Positions 1 through 8,537 of a stretch of 36,821 nt of DNA are shown here, one piece after another. The stretch's first letter is position 1, and each line of letters opens with the position of its first letter. The notes beneath the pieces are model-generated. The model had not been told where the DNA came from, searched no databases, and worked only from the letters and a program-made list of their open reading frames with translations. The DNA comes from JBEICQ01 sp046297395 (GTDB lineage Bacteria > Bacteroidota > Bacteroidia > UBA4408), in NCBI GenBank assembly GCA_046297395.1, contig JBKCNM010000038.1, positions 1-36,821 of the forward strand. Direction: 5' to 3'. Position numbers and translations under genes: made by a program.

Positions 1-36
1 GGCCAGGATGGCGAGGAGGAGATTTTTTAGTTTCAT
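1..36 (-). CDS. N-terminus of a secreted protein (partial, leaves the window)
   Basis: The minus strand opens an ATG at 36-34 and reads MKLKNLLLAILA to the window edge without a stop. A lysine followed by a leucine/alanine-rich stretch is the start of a typical Sec signal peptide, so the product is probably exported or a lipoprotein. It begins only 6 bp after the stop codon of the upstream GH57 gene, so the two are probably co-transcribed. Nothing can be said about function from 12 residues, and a chance ORF cannot be excluded. Confidence 0.5.
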   Translation of the reverse strand, partial: MKLKNLLLAILA

Positions 37-42
37 GTTTTT

Positions 43-2457
43 TCAGATACTCACTTTTAGGTAACCGGCCAATTGTTTGGGGTGTCGACGGTATTCCTCT
101 TTTTTGGAGGACACCAGATCGGCTGTTTCCAGGCTCTGGATAATTTTGGGTGCAATGTAAAAAAATGCATTTTGCGATTTCCAGGTGTCGGGGGCAATTT
201 CCAGGTTATCGAGCACGGCCAGGGCACGGTTAATGGACGCGATATACTTTGTTTCGTAAAGATGGGTGCGAAGACTTTCCATCAAGGAGAGTATTTTCTG
301 GGCCGCGTAAAAGGCAATTTCCTCCTTGTCGAGGGTAATGTTCCAGGTTTTTACTTCCGAGGAGAGTTTTTCAAGCCGTGAAACAAAAAACTTTTCCTGC
401 TTAAAAAAGTCTTTTATCTCCATGTTCAGCACGGTTTCCAGGTTGTTGTAAAAAGTTTTTGGCACCGGAAATCCTGCTTGCTTCAGAACTTTCATGATAT
501 CTGCATTGCGATTGAAGATTTTTCGGTATGAATCTTCTGCCTGCATGAGGTCATTTTTTACAATTTGGTTGAGCACTTTTCTTTGTTCATCCCGAAAAAG
601 ACTCCACAAAGAAAATTTTTCCGGACCAAAATACAATTGCATGGCACCAATTACATCTTCAATCCGCGACGATGAAAAAGCATTGGTAATTGAGGATTTC
701 ATCAGGTTATACTGTTCCTCTTCCATTTCACTTTGTGCGTTTCCGATGATGTGGTGCTGGCCAAGGTACAACACGGCAAAATAAAACTGTTTGATGCTGA
801 AGGTGATGTTTGATCGTACGGTGGTTTTCCCTACAGCCACCCTGAATACGCCTGATTCGAGTCTTTCGTAATCTTCACTCTCCGCACGGTAGTTGCAAAT
901 GTCAATGCTTTCCGGAAAGGCTTCAAAGAGCGATGCCACGGCGTAATGCATACCTACGCTGGACAGCGTGAGTCTTGATTTGCTGACAAAATATTCGTGT
1001 ATGTATGCGCCATCCTTGTACTCCAGGTCATTGGTAGGTGCTTTTGAAAGCAGTTGCAGAAAATCGGGAAGGAAGTTTTTTCCTGTTTCACTTTCTGCAA
1101 GTTGAATTGCCCTGTCGGCATACTGAAGTACCTGGATGGTTTCTATTCCTGAGATGTCATCAAAAAACCATGCACAGCTGGTGTACATGAGCAAAAGTTG
1201 GCGCTGCATTTCGAGCATCCTGAGAAAAGTGGTTTTCTTCTCTCCCTCGGGAATGAAGGAGCAGTTGCGGCGGATAAATGCATCTGTGGAAGCTTCGTCA
1301 CGCTTGAGCACAACATGGATGTATTCATTTCTTGCTTTCCAGGGATCATTTGTGAATTCAGCAAGCTTTTGTTCATAAAATACAGCGAGTTCATCCCTTA
1401 AAAAATCAAGCGCCTCCCTCAGGGGTTTTCTCCACTTCTGGTGCCAGCCCGGTTTGTTACCGCTGTTGCACCCGCAGTCGCTTCTCCATCTTTCAATGCC
1501 GTGGGCGCAGCTCCAGGAAGAGTTTTCAAATATTTTTACTTCATCTTCAGGCCGGACCTTTTCGAGGCAGGCGCCATAGTTGATGAGTACGGTCTCGGAA
1601 TTTTTTTCGAGGTAATCCAGACAAAATGCCAATGCCATATCGCCATGCAGGTGATGGTGACCATAGCTCTCACCATCGGTGGCAATATGGATGAGTCCTC
1701 CGCGGTGATCGGGCAATGCTTTGATGAGTGTATCGGCAAACACTTTTCCATCACTCAGTATACCACCAAAAGCCACCTCTCTCGAAAGCATTCCATTGTA
1801 GAAGAAAAGGGCTATGCTTTTTCCTGAAGGAAGCTTACACAAGTAAGGTTTTGTTGTATCTACTTTTTCACCGCTCACATCTTCCCATTCCGAAGCCCCT
1901 ATGGATCTGACGGCTGCAGCTTGTCTGGGTGCCAGGATGGTAAAGGCAATACCATGTTCAGCCAGCACTTCAAGCGTATCGGTATCTACTGCTGTTTCAG
2001 CCAACCACATGCCTTCGGGCTTGCGTCCGAAACGAAATTCAAAATCACTGATTCCCCAAACGACCTGAGTCTCCTTGTCGCGGGCACAGGCAAGGGGCAT
2101 AATCATGTGATTGTAAACCTGCGCCAGAGCCGATCCGTGCCCATGGTTCATCAGTGCACTTATTTTATCTGCACGCAATATCGAAAGATAGATGTCAGGC
2201 GCATAAGCCTGAAGCCATTGGAGGAGGGTTGGACCGAAATTGAAAGAAATTCTGGAGTAGTTATTAACGATATTGATAATTTCGCCCCCGTGGTTCAAAA
2301 TTCTGGAATAGGCATTGGGTCCGTAACATTCAAAAGCAATTCGCTCATTCCAGTCATGATAAGGAAATGCCGAATCCTGCTGTTCAATCATCTCCAGCCA
2401 GGCATTTTCCCTTGGCGGCTGGTAAAAGTGTCCGTGTATACAAACGAATTTTTTCAT
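43..2457 (-). CDS. Glycoside hydrolase family 57 protein with DUF3536 region
   Basis: An 804-residue protein with no signal peptide, so probably cytoplasmic. The N-terminus carries the GH57 region-1 motif HGHFYQPPRENAW (residues 8-20). Glu154 in GMWLAE corresponds to the family nucleophile region, and Asp261 in IATDGESYGHH to the acid/base region. The long C-terminal half, with no other recognisable motif, matches the GH57 subgroup carrying DUF3536. Known GH57 enzymes act on alpha-glucans (alpha-amylase, 4-alpha-glucanotransferase, branching enzyme); which reaction applies here cannot be read from the sequence. The ATG at 2457-2455 directly precedes MKKFVCIHGH and is the natural start. It is transcribed divergently from the M23 peptidase, 58 bp away. 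Confidence 0.9.
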   Translation of the reverse strand: MKKFVCIHGHFYQPPRENAWLEMIEQQDSAFPYHDWNERIAFECYGPNAYSRILNHGGEIINIVNNYSRISFNFGPTLLQWLQAYAPDIYLSILRADKISALMNHGHGSALAQVYNHMIMPLACARDKETQVVWGISDFEFRFGRKPEGMWLAETAVDTDTLEVLAEHGIAFTILAPRQAAAVRSIGASEWEDVSGEKVDTTKPYLCKLPSGKSIALFFYNGMLSREVAFGGILSDGKVFADTLIKALPDHRGGLIHIATDGESYGHHHLHGDMALAFCLDYLEKNSETVLINYGACLEKVRPEDEVKIFENSSWSCAHGIERWRSDCGCNSGNKPGWHQKWRKPLREALDFLRDELAVFYEQKLAEFTNDPWKARNEYIHVVLKRDEASTDAFIRRNCSFIPEGEKKTTFLRMLEMQRQLLLMYTSCAWFFDDISGIETIQVLQYADRAIQLAESETGKNFLPDFLQLLSKAPTNDLEYKDGAYIHEYFVSKSRLTLSSVGMHYAVASLFEAFPESIDICNYRAESEDYERLESGVFRVAVGKTTVRSNITFSIKQFYFAVLYLGQHHIIGNAQSEMEEEQYNLMKSSITNAFSSSRIEDVIGAMQLYFGPEKFSLWSLFRDEQRKVLNQIVKNDLMQAEDSYRKIFNRNADIMKVLKQAGFPVPKTFYNNLETVLNMEIKDFFKQEKFFVSRLEKLSSEVKTWNITLDKEEIAFYAAQKILSLMESLRTHLYETKYIASINRALAVLDNLEIAPDTWKSQNAFFYIAPKIIQSLETADLVSSKKEEYRRHPKQLAGYLKVSI

Positions 2458-2515
2458 GACCGGTAAGCAGACTGCGAATGTAATAAATTGTCAATATTAC
2501 ACTTTGGTGAAATCC

Positions 2516-4315
2516 ATGGGAATACAAAGGCATGCAAGAAAACTTGTTTTTTTAACATGTATGATGCATGTATTCACCCGCTTTTCCATGCTGGCTCAAA
2601 CAGACACATCATACTTCCGTTGGCCACTGGATATTCCTATTAGTTTGTCGGGAAATTTTGCCGAACTAAGAAACAACCATTTTCATTCCGGCCTCGACAT
2701 CCGCACAAACTCCCGGGAAGGCTTGCCGGTGTATGCTGTTGCAGATGGCTATGTTTCGCGCATCAAGGTGAGTCCATATGGTTATGGCAAGGCGCTCTAT
2801 GTGACCCATTCCAACGGCAAGGTAAGCGTGTATGCCCACCTGAGAAATTATGCAGACAGCATTCGCACTTTTGTTGAAGACGAGCAATACAACCAGAAAA
2901 AGTTTGAAGTTGAATTGTTTCCGAAGAAAGGCGAGCTGCTTGTAAAGAAAGGAGAAGTCATTGCTTTCTCAGGCAATACGGGAGGATCTGAAGGTCCCCA
3001 CTTGCATTTTGAGATCAGGGACGAAAAAACCGAATGGGCTTTGAATCCTCTGAAACAGGGCTTCCACTTACCGGATTCAGTTTCACCTGAACTGATCACG
3101 ATCAAGCTGCAGCCCATCAATGAGACCTCCTCTGTAAATGGGAAGAAACAGGCAGCTGAAATCAGGGTACTCAAAAAAAATGGACAGTTCATACGAATGC
3201 CCTCAGACACGCCGGTGGTTCATGGTACGATAGGACTATTGCTGGAGGGTTTTGATTTTGAGAATGACAACCAGAACAGAAATGGCATCTACAGGGTATC
3301 CCTGTCACTTGACGACAAACCATTCTTTGCAATGCAGATGGATGGTTTTTCTTTTGATGTAACGCGACAGATTAACGGGCATATTGATTTCAAGGAAAAA
3401 AAACTCAAGGGCAATCTCTTTCAGCGTTGCTATGTGCTGCCCGGAAATGTGCTGCCCTTTTACCAAACCGATACCAAAAGAGGATATATGGCTTTTTCGG
3501 ATGATAGTTTGCATCTCATTTCCATTCAAGCTTCTGATGTTTCGGGCAACATGTGCATGATTCAGTTGCCGATTAAAAGCACCTCTGAGGTTAGTTTTGA
3601 TGCAGGTCCGGAGAACAAAACAAAGCCATCTGCCCGTTTCCGTTATGATGCAATAAACAGGTTTTCCAAAGATGAATTTTCATTGCTGATTCCGGAAGGT
3701 TCATTGTTTGATGACCTTGACTTTTACTTTTCAAGCAATGATACATCATCCAAATTTTATTCACCTGTCTACAAAGTACACCGTGAGCATGAAGCATTGG
3801 CAGGTACCATGGAGATGGCCATAAAACTTAAAAATATTCCTGCTGCTCTTACACATAAAGTATGTGTTGCCTCGGTTTCAGGTTTGCGAATGGTGGCCGA
3901 AAAAACACGATGGGATCATGCACTTGGCGGGGTAAGGGCAGAAGTAAAAAATTTTGGCAGATTTGTGCTGGCGCTTGATACAACACCTCCTGTGATTTCT
4001 TCACCTGAGCAGCTCAAGCCTGAGAAGTGCGACAGCAGTCTGGTATCACTGAAAATATATGACAGCTTTTCAGGTATTCGTTCATATGATGTTTACCTTG
4101 ACGACGAATGGACCTTGTTTGAGTATGATGCCAAGAACCAATTGCTCAGCCGATGGTTTGCTGCCAATGATTCATCTTTGAATTATCAGGGTATGCGAGT
4201 TGTTGTTACCGATCAGAAAGGAAATGAAAAGACGAGAATCTTTGGACAACCGGTGAAGAAAAAAAAGAAAGTCCACAGCAAACAAAGGAAGAAAAAGAGG
4301 AAGAAAAAGAAATAA
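2516..4315 (+). CDS. Secreted M23 family metallopeptidase with lysine-rich C-terminal tail
   Basis: Predicted zinc endopeptidase of the lysostaphin/LytM type (M23) acting on peptidoglycan crosslinks in the periplasm. With the start at 2516 the protein has 599 residues. Residues 1-28 form a signal peptide (basic start, hydrophobic core, cleavage near MLAQ/TD). The zinc ligands are visible: His57 and Asp61 in HSGLD, and His162/His164 in PHLHFE, with a further conserved histidine in YAHL (about 108). All catalytic positions are present, so it should be an active enzyme. The remaining 400 residues are beta-rich and unassigned. The last 23 residues are almost entirely Lys/Arg. An ATG at 2456 in frame is less likely, because it overlaps the start codon of the divergent GH57 gene and would bury the signal peptide. 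Confidence 0.88.
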   Translation: MGIQRHARKLVFLTCMMHVFTRFSMLAQTDTSYFRWPLDIPISLSGNFAELRNNHFHSGLDIRTNSREGLPVYAVADGYVSRIKVSPYGYGKALYVTHSNGKVSVYAHLRNYADSIRTFVEDEQYNQKKFEVELFPKKGELLVKKGEVIAFSGNTGGSEGPHLHFEIRDEKTEWALNPLKQGFHLPDSVSPELITIKLQPINETSSVNGKKQAAEIRVLKKNGQFIRMPSDTPVVHGTIGLLLEGFDFENDNQNRNGIYRVSLSLDDKPFFAMQMDGFSFDVTRQINGHIDFKEKKLKGNLFQRCYVLPGNVLPFYQTDTKRGYMAFSDDSLHLISIQASDVSGNMCMIQLPIKSTSEVSFDAGPENKTKPSARFRYDAINRFSKDEFSLLIPEGSLFDDLDFYFSSNDTSSKFYSPVYKVHREHEALAGTMEMAIKLKNIPAALTHKVCVASVSGLRMVAEKTRWDHALGGVRAEVKNFGRFVLALDTTPPVISSPEQLKPEKCDSSLVSLKIYDSFSGIRSYDVYLDDEWTLFEYDAKNQLLSRWFAANDSSLNYQGMRVVVTDQKGNEKTRIFGQPVKKKKKVHSKQRKKKRKKKK

Positions 4316-4601
4316 GGGAGGAGTCCGGTTGATTCTGCTTTTGATTGTAATGAATTGTCCTTTATCTAAATATCGTATGCTTATTTCATTTGCCGGTTAA
4401 GCAAGTATGGGTAAAACTTATTTTTCAATGCAGCTTCACTTGCTTATCTTTCGCCCTTGAAATGATGAAGATATGATGCTGATTAAATTGTTACTGCCCC
4501 GAAGTATTTATTCTCGCACCATGTTGAAAAACCACCTAAAATTGAGATTTGCCGATTTTATTACCTGTTAGTCTTTCAAAAAAACTGAAATGTAAAACGA
4601 G
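4316..4601. other. Intergenic region with a 9-bp dyad
   Basis: This 286-bp gap separates the M23 peptidase from the membrane glycosyltransferase-like gene. It is AT-rich and I find no ORF or tRNA in it. It contains a perfect 9-bp inverted repeat, TAAGCAAGT at 4398-4406 and ACTTGCTTA at 4438-4446, separated by 31 bases. No clear TAnnTTTG box and no hairpin plus T-tract terminator is evident. The promoter of the downstream gene presumably lies here but I cannot point to it. Confidence 0.4.
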
Positions 4602-6086
4602 ATGAGAAATCAATCAAGCGGTATTTTTTTTGAAAACAGTTTAAAGGATTTTCTTCTTCTGTTGGGCATACATGCTCTTGTCCTTTCTTTTTTTGTGTGG
4701 GAAATCCATCGTCTCTTTCCTCAGGATGTGATTGGTTTGATAGGCATCAAGATGAATGATTACAGTTATTTTTTGGGCAGCATCGACAACTATTTTACTT
4801 ACGGCACAATTACCGACAGTGATCCCGGCAAACCATTCGCCGGCAGGATGCCCGGTTATGGCATGCCTTATTTGTTGTTGAGACTGATTTTTCATCAGCA
4901 GCTTGCCATTGCTCTGCTGATGATCTCCCAGGTGCTTCTTTCTGTGCTTTCCAACCTTTGGTTGGGTAGATTGTATATGCTTTTGTTTAACGAAAAAAGA
5001 GGTACTCGCATGTGCGCCCTCATGTTTGCCACATTTGCACCTTTGCTGGTATTCAATCTTTTTACACTATCGGAGAGTTTTTCGGTCTCAGCTTTCATAG
5101 GGTATTTTTATTATCTCATTTTGTACATCAAAAATTCCCGTCCCCGGTATTTGTTACTCTCCGGTTTTTTTCTGGCTTGGTTGGTCTTTCTGCGTCCTTT
5201 TATGGGTGTGCTTCTGCCTGTAACAGCCTTGTTTCTTTGGATAAATGCTCCGGCAAAACAGTGGGTGAGAAACTGTGTATGGGTATTTTTTGCATTCGCC
5301 TGTTTTGAATTGGCTTGGATCACCAGAAATTACCTCGCGCTGAATCGGTTTATTCCGCTGGAAACATCGCTGAATGAATCCTACAGCGAGCGCAGTTCCT
5401 ATCGCAAATCGGCCCTGGCCATTCGCGGAATGATCAATGCCTTCGGTGGTGAAGCAGGGGAGTTTTATCCCGGATCAGAGGGCGCATGGTTTCATTCAAA
5501 TGACAGAAATGGTTTTCCTTCGGGTATTTTTCCGCAAAGGATTTTGTCGCTGATTTCTCCAGATTCCTTGCTCCTGCTAAAAAGTAATTTTTTAGGCAGT
5601 GTTTCCCCCGAGAACAGTGAGTCTGCATGCGATTCTCTCAATGAGCTCGCTTACCGCACAGCCAAGAGATATGCTGCAATCTATCGCAAGGCTCGTCCCC
5701 TGCATTCATATCTGCTGGTGCCGGTTACAAAGGTTTTTGAATTTGTATTTACCAATGGTACAATTTTAATGATGATGCCTCCTTTTCCGGAAATGAATGG
5801 GGTTGAGAAAGCCATTAAGTTGTTTTACTTTTTACACTATTATTTTGTTCTTTTTTCGGGTATTATTCTTGGTTTTATTCTCGCCTACCGATCAAAGTCC
5901 TTGCTCAAGCTTTTGTTTATTCCCATCATGCTTCCATGGTTGATCTCGGCCTTGCTTATTACCTATACAGATTTATATATCATTCAACATCGATACCTGC
6001 TGTGTATGCTGCCCGGGCTGATGATTTTTTCTTCTTACGGCATCATATGGATGGTAGACCGGATAGCCAAGAGAAATTCCGTATAA
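4602..6086 (+). CDS. Polytopic membrane protein, ArnT/GT39-like glycosyltransferase (putative)
   Basis: A 494-residue inner-membrane protein with about ten or more hydrophobic helices and a soluble loop around residues 245-375. The architecture (an N-terminal helix, an acidic first periplasmic loop containing IKMNDYSYF and GRMPGYGMPYLLLRL, then helices in pairs) resembles GT39/ArnT-type or PMT-type transferases, which move a sugar from polyprenyl phosphate to an acceptor on the outer face of the membrane. The GRMPGYG motif in the first loop resembles the RxPGYP-like motif seen in such families. No acceptor can be inferred. It stands alone on this strand and ends 3 bp before the convergent LysR gene. 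An unrelated membrane protein remains possible. Confidence 0.6.
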   Translation: MRNQSSGIFFENSLKDFLLLLGIHALVLSFFVWEIHRLFPQDVIGLIGIKMNDYSYFLGSIDNYFTYGTITDSDPGKPFAGRMPGYGMPYLLLRLIFHQQLAIALLMISQVLLSVLSNLWLGRLYMLLFNEKRGTRMCALMFATFAPLLVFNLFTLSESFSVSAFIGYFYYLILYIKNSRPRYLLLSGFFLAWLVFLRPFMGVLLPVTALFLWINAPAKQWVRNCVWVFFAFACFELAWITRNYLALNRFIPLETSLNESYSERSSYRKSALAIRGMINAFGGEAGEFYPGSEGAWFHSNDRNGFPSGIFPQRILSLISPDSLLLLKSNFLGSVSPENSESACDSLNELAYRTAKRYAAIYRKARPLHSYLLVPVTKVFEFVFTNGTILMMMPPFPEMNGVEKAIKLFYFLHYYFVLFSGIILGFILAYRSKSLLKLLFIPIMLPWLISALLITYTDLYIIQHRYLLCMLPGLMIFSSYGIIWMVDRIAKRNSV

Positions 6087-6089
6087 ACA

Positions 6090-7013
6090 TCAGTATTTAC
6101 TCGTCCAACCAAAGTGCTTCTGCACGAGATCTGTCCTGTTCTCCCTGATAAACTCGATAAACTCAGCGGCGAGTGGTGAGTTTTTTTTTCCTTTCATCCA
6201 GATGAGGTGCCAGTCTGATTTCACAGGCAGGCCGGGTGCAGGAATAATTTCCAGGTCATGCTGAGCGAGTTCGTTTTTCATACCGATGAGTGGCATCAGG
6301 GAAAAGCCGAGACCGGCAGCAACAGCCTGTTTAACTGCTTCATTGGTACTTAGTTCGAGGGTTTTCCGGGGTTTGATGTTGTGTTTTTTCAGGTAACGCT
6401 CCATCACCTGCAGGGTGCCCGATCCCTGTTCTCTGAAGATAAAAGGCAACTGTTGCAGGTATTCCCTGCTGAGGCGTTTTTTTTGTAACTCACCATCGGG
6501 TTTTCCAACAAGAAAAAGTTTGTTGGGGAGGAGATTTACTTTTTCCACGCGGAGGTGTTCGGGCAAAATGCTCACCAGGGAAAGATCAGTCAGGTTTTTT
6601 TCGAGTGCTTCAATCACTTTTGCCTTGTTGGTTACTTGAATAGAAAATTCAACAGAGGGATGCTTTCTCATGAAGTCGTGGATAAAAAAGGGAACCAGGT
6701 ATTTGGCTGTAGATACCACCGAGATGGATAACTTTCCGGTGAGTTGTCCTTTGTAGGCAAGCGCCCTGTAATTGAGGGCATATACCTCTTCGAGTATTTT
6801 TTTAGCCGAGTCTGCCACCACATGTCCAAACTCGGTAACATGCAGTTTTTTACCAATGGTTTCTGTCAATGGAATTTCAAACTGATCTTGCAGGTTTCTG
6901 AGTTGAATAGACACGGCAGGCTGTGTCAGGTTGAGCTCATCCGCAGCGCGTGTGATGCTTTTTACCTGGGTAACTTTCAGAAAAATCTGCAGTTGATGGA
7001 GCGTGTAATGCAT
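6090..7013 (-). CDS. LysR-family transcriptional regulator
   Basis: A 307-residue LysR-type regulator. Residues 1-62 form the winged helix-turn-helix, with the typical TRAADELNLTQPAVSIQLRNLQ recognition region, here about residues 21-42. Residues 90-295 form the periplasmic-binding-protein-like effector domain. The general look (long linker helix, GSGTLQVMERYL in the effector domain) is closest to the CysB/CbbR branch, but the effector is unknown. It is divergently transcribed from isocitrate dehydrogenase across a short AT-rich gap. That is the usual arrangement for a LysR protein controlling its neighbour and itself; regulation of icd is therefore an inference from position only. Confidence 0.93.
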   Translation of the reverse strand: MHYTLHQLQIFLKVTQVKSITRAADELNLTQPAVSIQLRNLQDQFEIPLTETIGKKLHVTEFGHVVADSAKKILEEVYALNYRALAYKGQLTGKLSISVVSTAKYLVPFFIHDFMRKHPSVEFSIQVTNKAKVIEALEKNLTDLSLVSILPEHLRVEKVNLLPNKLFLVGKPDGELQKKRLSREYLQQLPFIFREQGSGTLQVMERYLKKHNIKPRKTLELSTNEAVKQAVAAGLGFSLMPLIGMKNELAQHDLEIIPAPGLPVKSDWHLIWMKGKKNSPLAAEFIEFIRENRTDLVQKHFGWTSKY

Positions 7014-7017
7014 AAAT

Positions 7018-7058
7018 ATATTTTATGTCAAAAATAATAAATATAAATAAAAATATAT
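7018..7058. promoter_or_regulatory. AT-rich imperfect dyad between the LysR gene and icd
   Basis: The 87-bp gap between the LysR ATG and the icd ATG is almost purely A/T up to 7060. AATATATTTTAT (7015-7026) is an imperfect inverted repeat of ATAAAAATATAT (7047-7058), with one inserted A, centred near 7036. LysR proteins bind AT-rich dyads of this kind between divergent genes, so this is a candidate operator. In such AT-rich sequence a dyad can arise by chance. Confidence 0.3.
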
Positions 7059-7063
7059 GAAAA

Positions 7064-7069
7064 AGGAGG
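7064..7069 (+). promoter_or_regulatory. Strong Shine-Dalgarno-like sequence upstream of icd
   Basis: The stretch AAGGAGGTG (7063-7071) is perfectly complementary to the usual 16S anti-Shine-Dalgarno. It lies 7 bases before a TTG at 7077 and 31 bases before the ATG at 7101. Bacteroidota genes rarely rely on such sites, so it either marks a real TTG start or is coincidental. The base run GGTGCACC (7068-7075), which overlaps it, is an 8-bp palindrome. Confidence 0.45.
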
Positions 7070-7100
7070 TGCACCATTGCCGCACAAAACTCAAACAAAC

Positions 7101-8537
7101 ATGAAAACCATCACAATTGCCAAAGGCGACGGTATCGGACCGGAAATCATGGAGGCCACCCTCCGCATCATTAAAGCGGCAGGAGCACGCATCGAGGTGG
7201 AAGAGATTGAAGTGGGTGAAAAAGTATACCTCTCAGGAAACACTTCCGGAATCTCTCAGGATTCATGGAACAGCATTCTTCGAAACAAGGTGTTCTTAAA
7301 AGCACCCATCACTACTCCCCAGGGTGGAGGTTACAAGAGTCTGAATGTAACAACGCGTAAGTTTCTCAGTCTGTATGCAAATGTGCGACCCTGCAAAAGT
7401 TTTCATCCTTTTGTTTCAACCAAGCATCCGGTCATGGATGTGGTTATCATCCGAGAGAATGAAGAGGATTTATATGCAGGTATCGAACACCAGCAAACGG
7501 ATGAGGTGGTGCAGTGTTTAAAAATCATTAGCCGACCCGGTTGCGAGAAGATTGTTCGCTATGCCTTTGAGTTTGCCCGTCAGTATGGGCGTAAAAAGGT
7601 AACTTGTTTTACCAAGGATAATATCATGAAGCAATCCGACGGACTGTTTCACCAGGTGTTTGATGAAATTGGTGCAGCCTATCCTGAAATTGAAAAAGAA
7701 CACTGGATTGTTGATATAGGAGCCGCCAAGCTGGCTGATACCCCGGAGGCTTTTGATGTTATTGTGATGCCTAACCTGTATGGAGACATCCTCTCCGATG
7801 TGGCAGCACAAATTGCAGGCTCGGTAGGACTGGCCGGTTCCAGTAACATCGGTCCCGAGTGCGCCATGTTTGAGGCCATTCATGGTTCTGCTCCCCGCAG
7901 GGCCGGACAGAACATGGCCAACCCTTCAGGCTTGTTGCATGGTGCAATCATGATGCTCAATCATTTGGGACAACACGATGTGGCAGAGAATGTACACAAT
8001 GCCTGGTTAACAACCATCGAAGAAGGCATTCATACATATGATATCTTTAAAGCAGGCACCAGCAAGCAGCAAGTAGGCACCAAAGAATTTGCCGACGCTG
8101 TAATAGCCAACCTCGGAAGAAAACCCATTACCCTTACACCTGTGGTGTATAAGACAGAAAAAGCGTTTACCATTCCTACCTATACCCCGGCACCAAGAGC
8201 AGAAAAAAAACTGGTTGGAGCCGATATCTTCTTACACTACAGCGATCGCAACCCCAATGAACTGGCAGAAAAGGTTAAGAAACTGGAAGGAAATGAATAC
8301 AAACTATCCATGATTACCAACCGTGGTATCAAAGTATGGCCTGATGGTTTCAGTCAGACTTTTTGTACCGATCACTGGCGCTGCAGGTTTAAACCCGCAG
8401 AAGGGAAAACCTTTTCCAAAGAACACATCATCAGCCTCTTGCAAGATGCCCAAAAGCATGGCTTTGATGTGATCAAAACAGAAAACCTCTATGAATTTAA
8501 TGGCAAGCCCGGCTATTCACTCGGACAAGGACAATGA
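7101..8537 (+). CDS. icd: Isocitrate dehydrogenase (NADP-type, long form)
   Basis: Converts isocitrate to 2-oxoglutarate and CO2 in the TCA cycle, in the cytoplasm. From the ATG at 7101 the product has 478 residues. The substrate loop KSLNVTTRK contains the isocitrate-specific Ser-x-Asn pair (Ser80, Asn82) and Arg86, with Arg96 in ANVRP. The family signature NLYGDILSDVAAQIAG starts near residue 225. About 120 extra C-terminal residues make this the long form known from Thermus and Rickettsia rather than the E. coli form. The cofactor is inferred from that subfamily. An in-frame TTG at 7077 has a strong AGGAGG (7064-7069) 7 bases upstream and would add eight residues. I prefer the ATG because the conserved protein begins there with an A-rich context. 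The next gene overlaps its stop by 4 bases. Confidence 0.93.
   Translation: MKTITIAKGDGIGPEIMEATLRIIKAAGARIEVEEIEVGEKVYLSGNTSGISQDSWNSILRNKVFLKAPITTPQGGGYKSLNVTTRKFLSLYANVRPCKSFHPFVSTKHPVMDVVIIRENEEDLYAGIEHQQTDEVVQCLKIISRPGCEKIVRYAFEFARQYGRKKVTCFTKDNIMKQSDGLFHQVFDEIGAAYPEIEKEHWIVDIGAAKLADTPEAFDVIVMPNLYGDILSDVAAQIAGSVGLAGSSNIGPECAMFEAIHGSAPRRAGQNMANPSGLLHGAIMMLNHLGQHDVAENVHNAWLTTIEEGIHTYDIFKAGTSKQQVGTKEFADAVIANLGRKPITLTPVVYKTEKAFTIPTYTPAPRAEKKLVGADIFLHYSDRNPNELAEKVKKLEGNEYKLSMITNRGIKVWPDGFSQTFCTDHWRCRFKPAEGKTFSKEHIISLLQDAQKHGFDVIKTENLYEFNGKPGYSLGQGQ

Noticed and set aside
1921..2466. 181-residue ORF opposite the GH57 gene
   Set aside because: Shadow of a clear GH57 coding region; no motif, and it would overlap both flanking starts.
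7518..7883. 121-residue ORF antisense to icd
   Set aside because: It lies wholly within the strongly supported icd frame, has no recognisable domain or start context, and mirrors icd codons.
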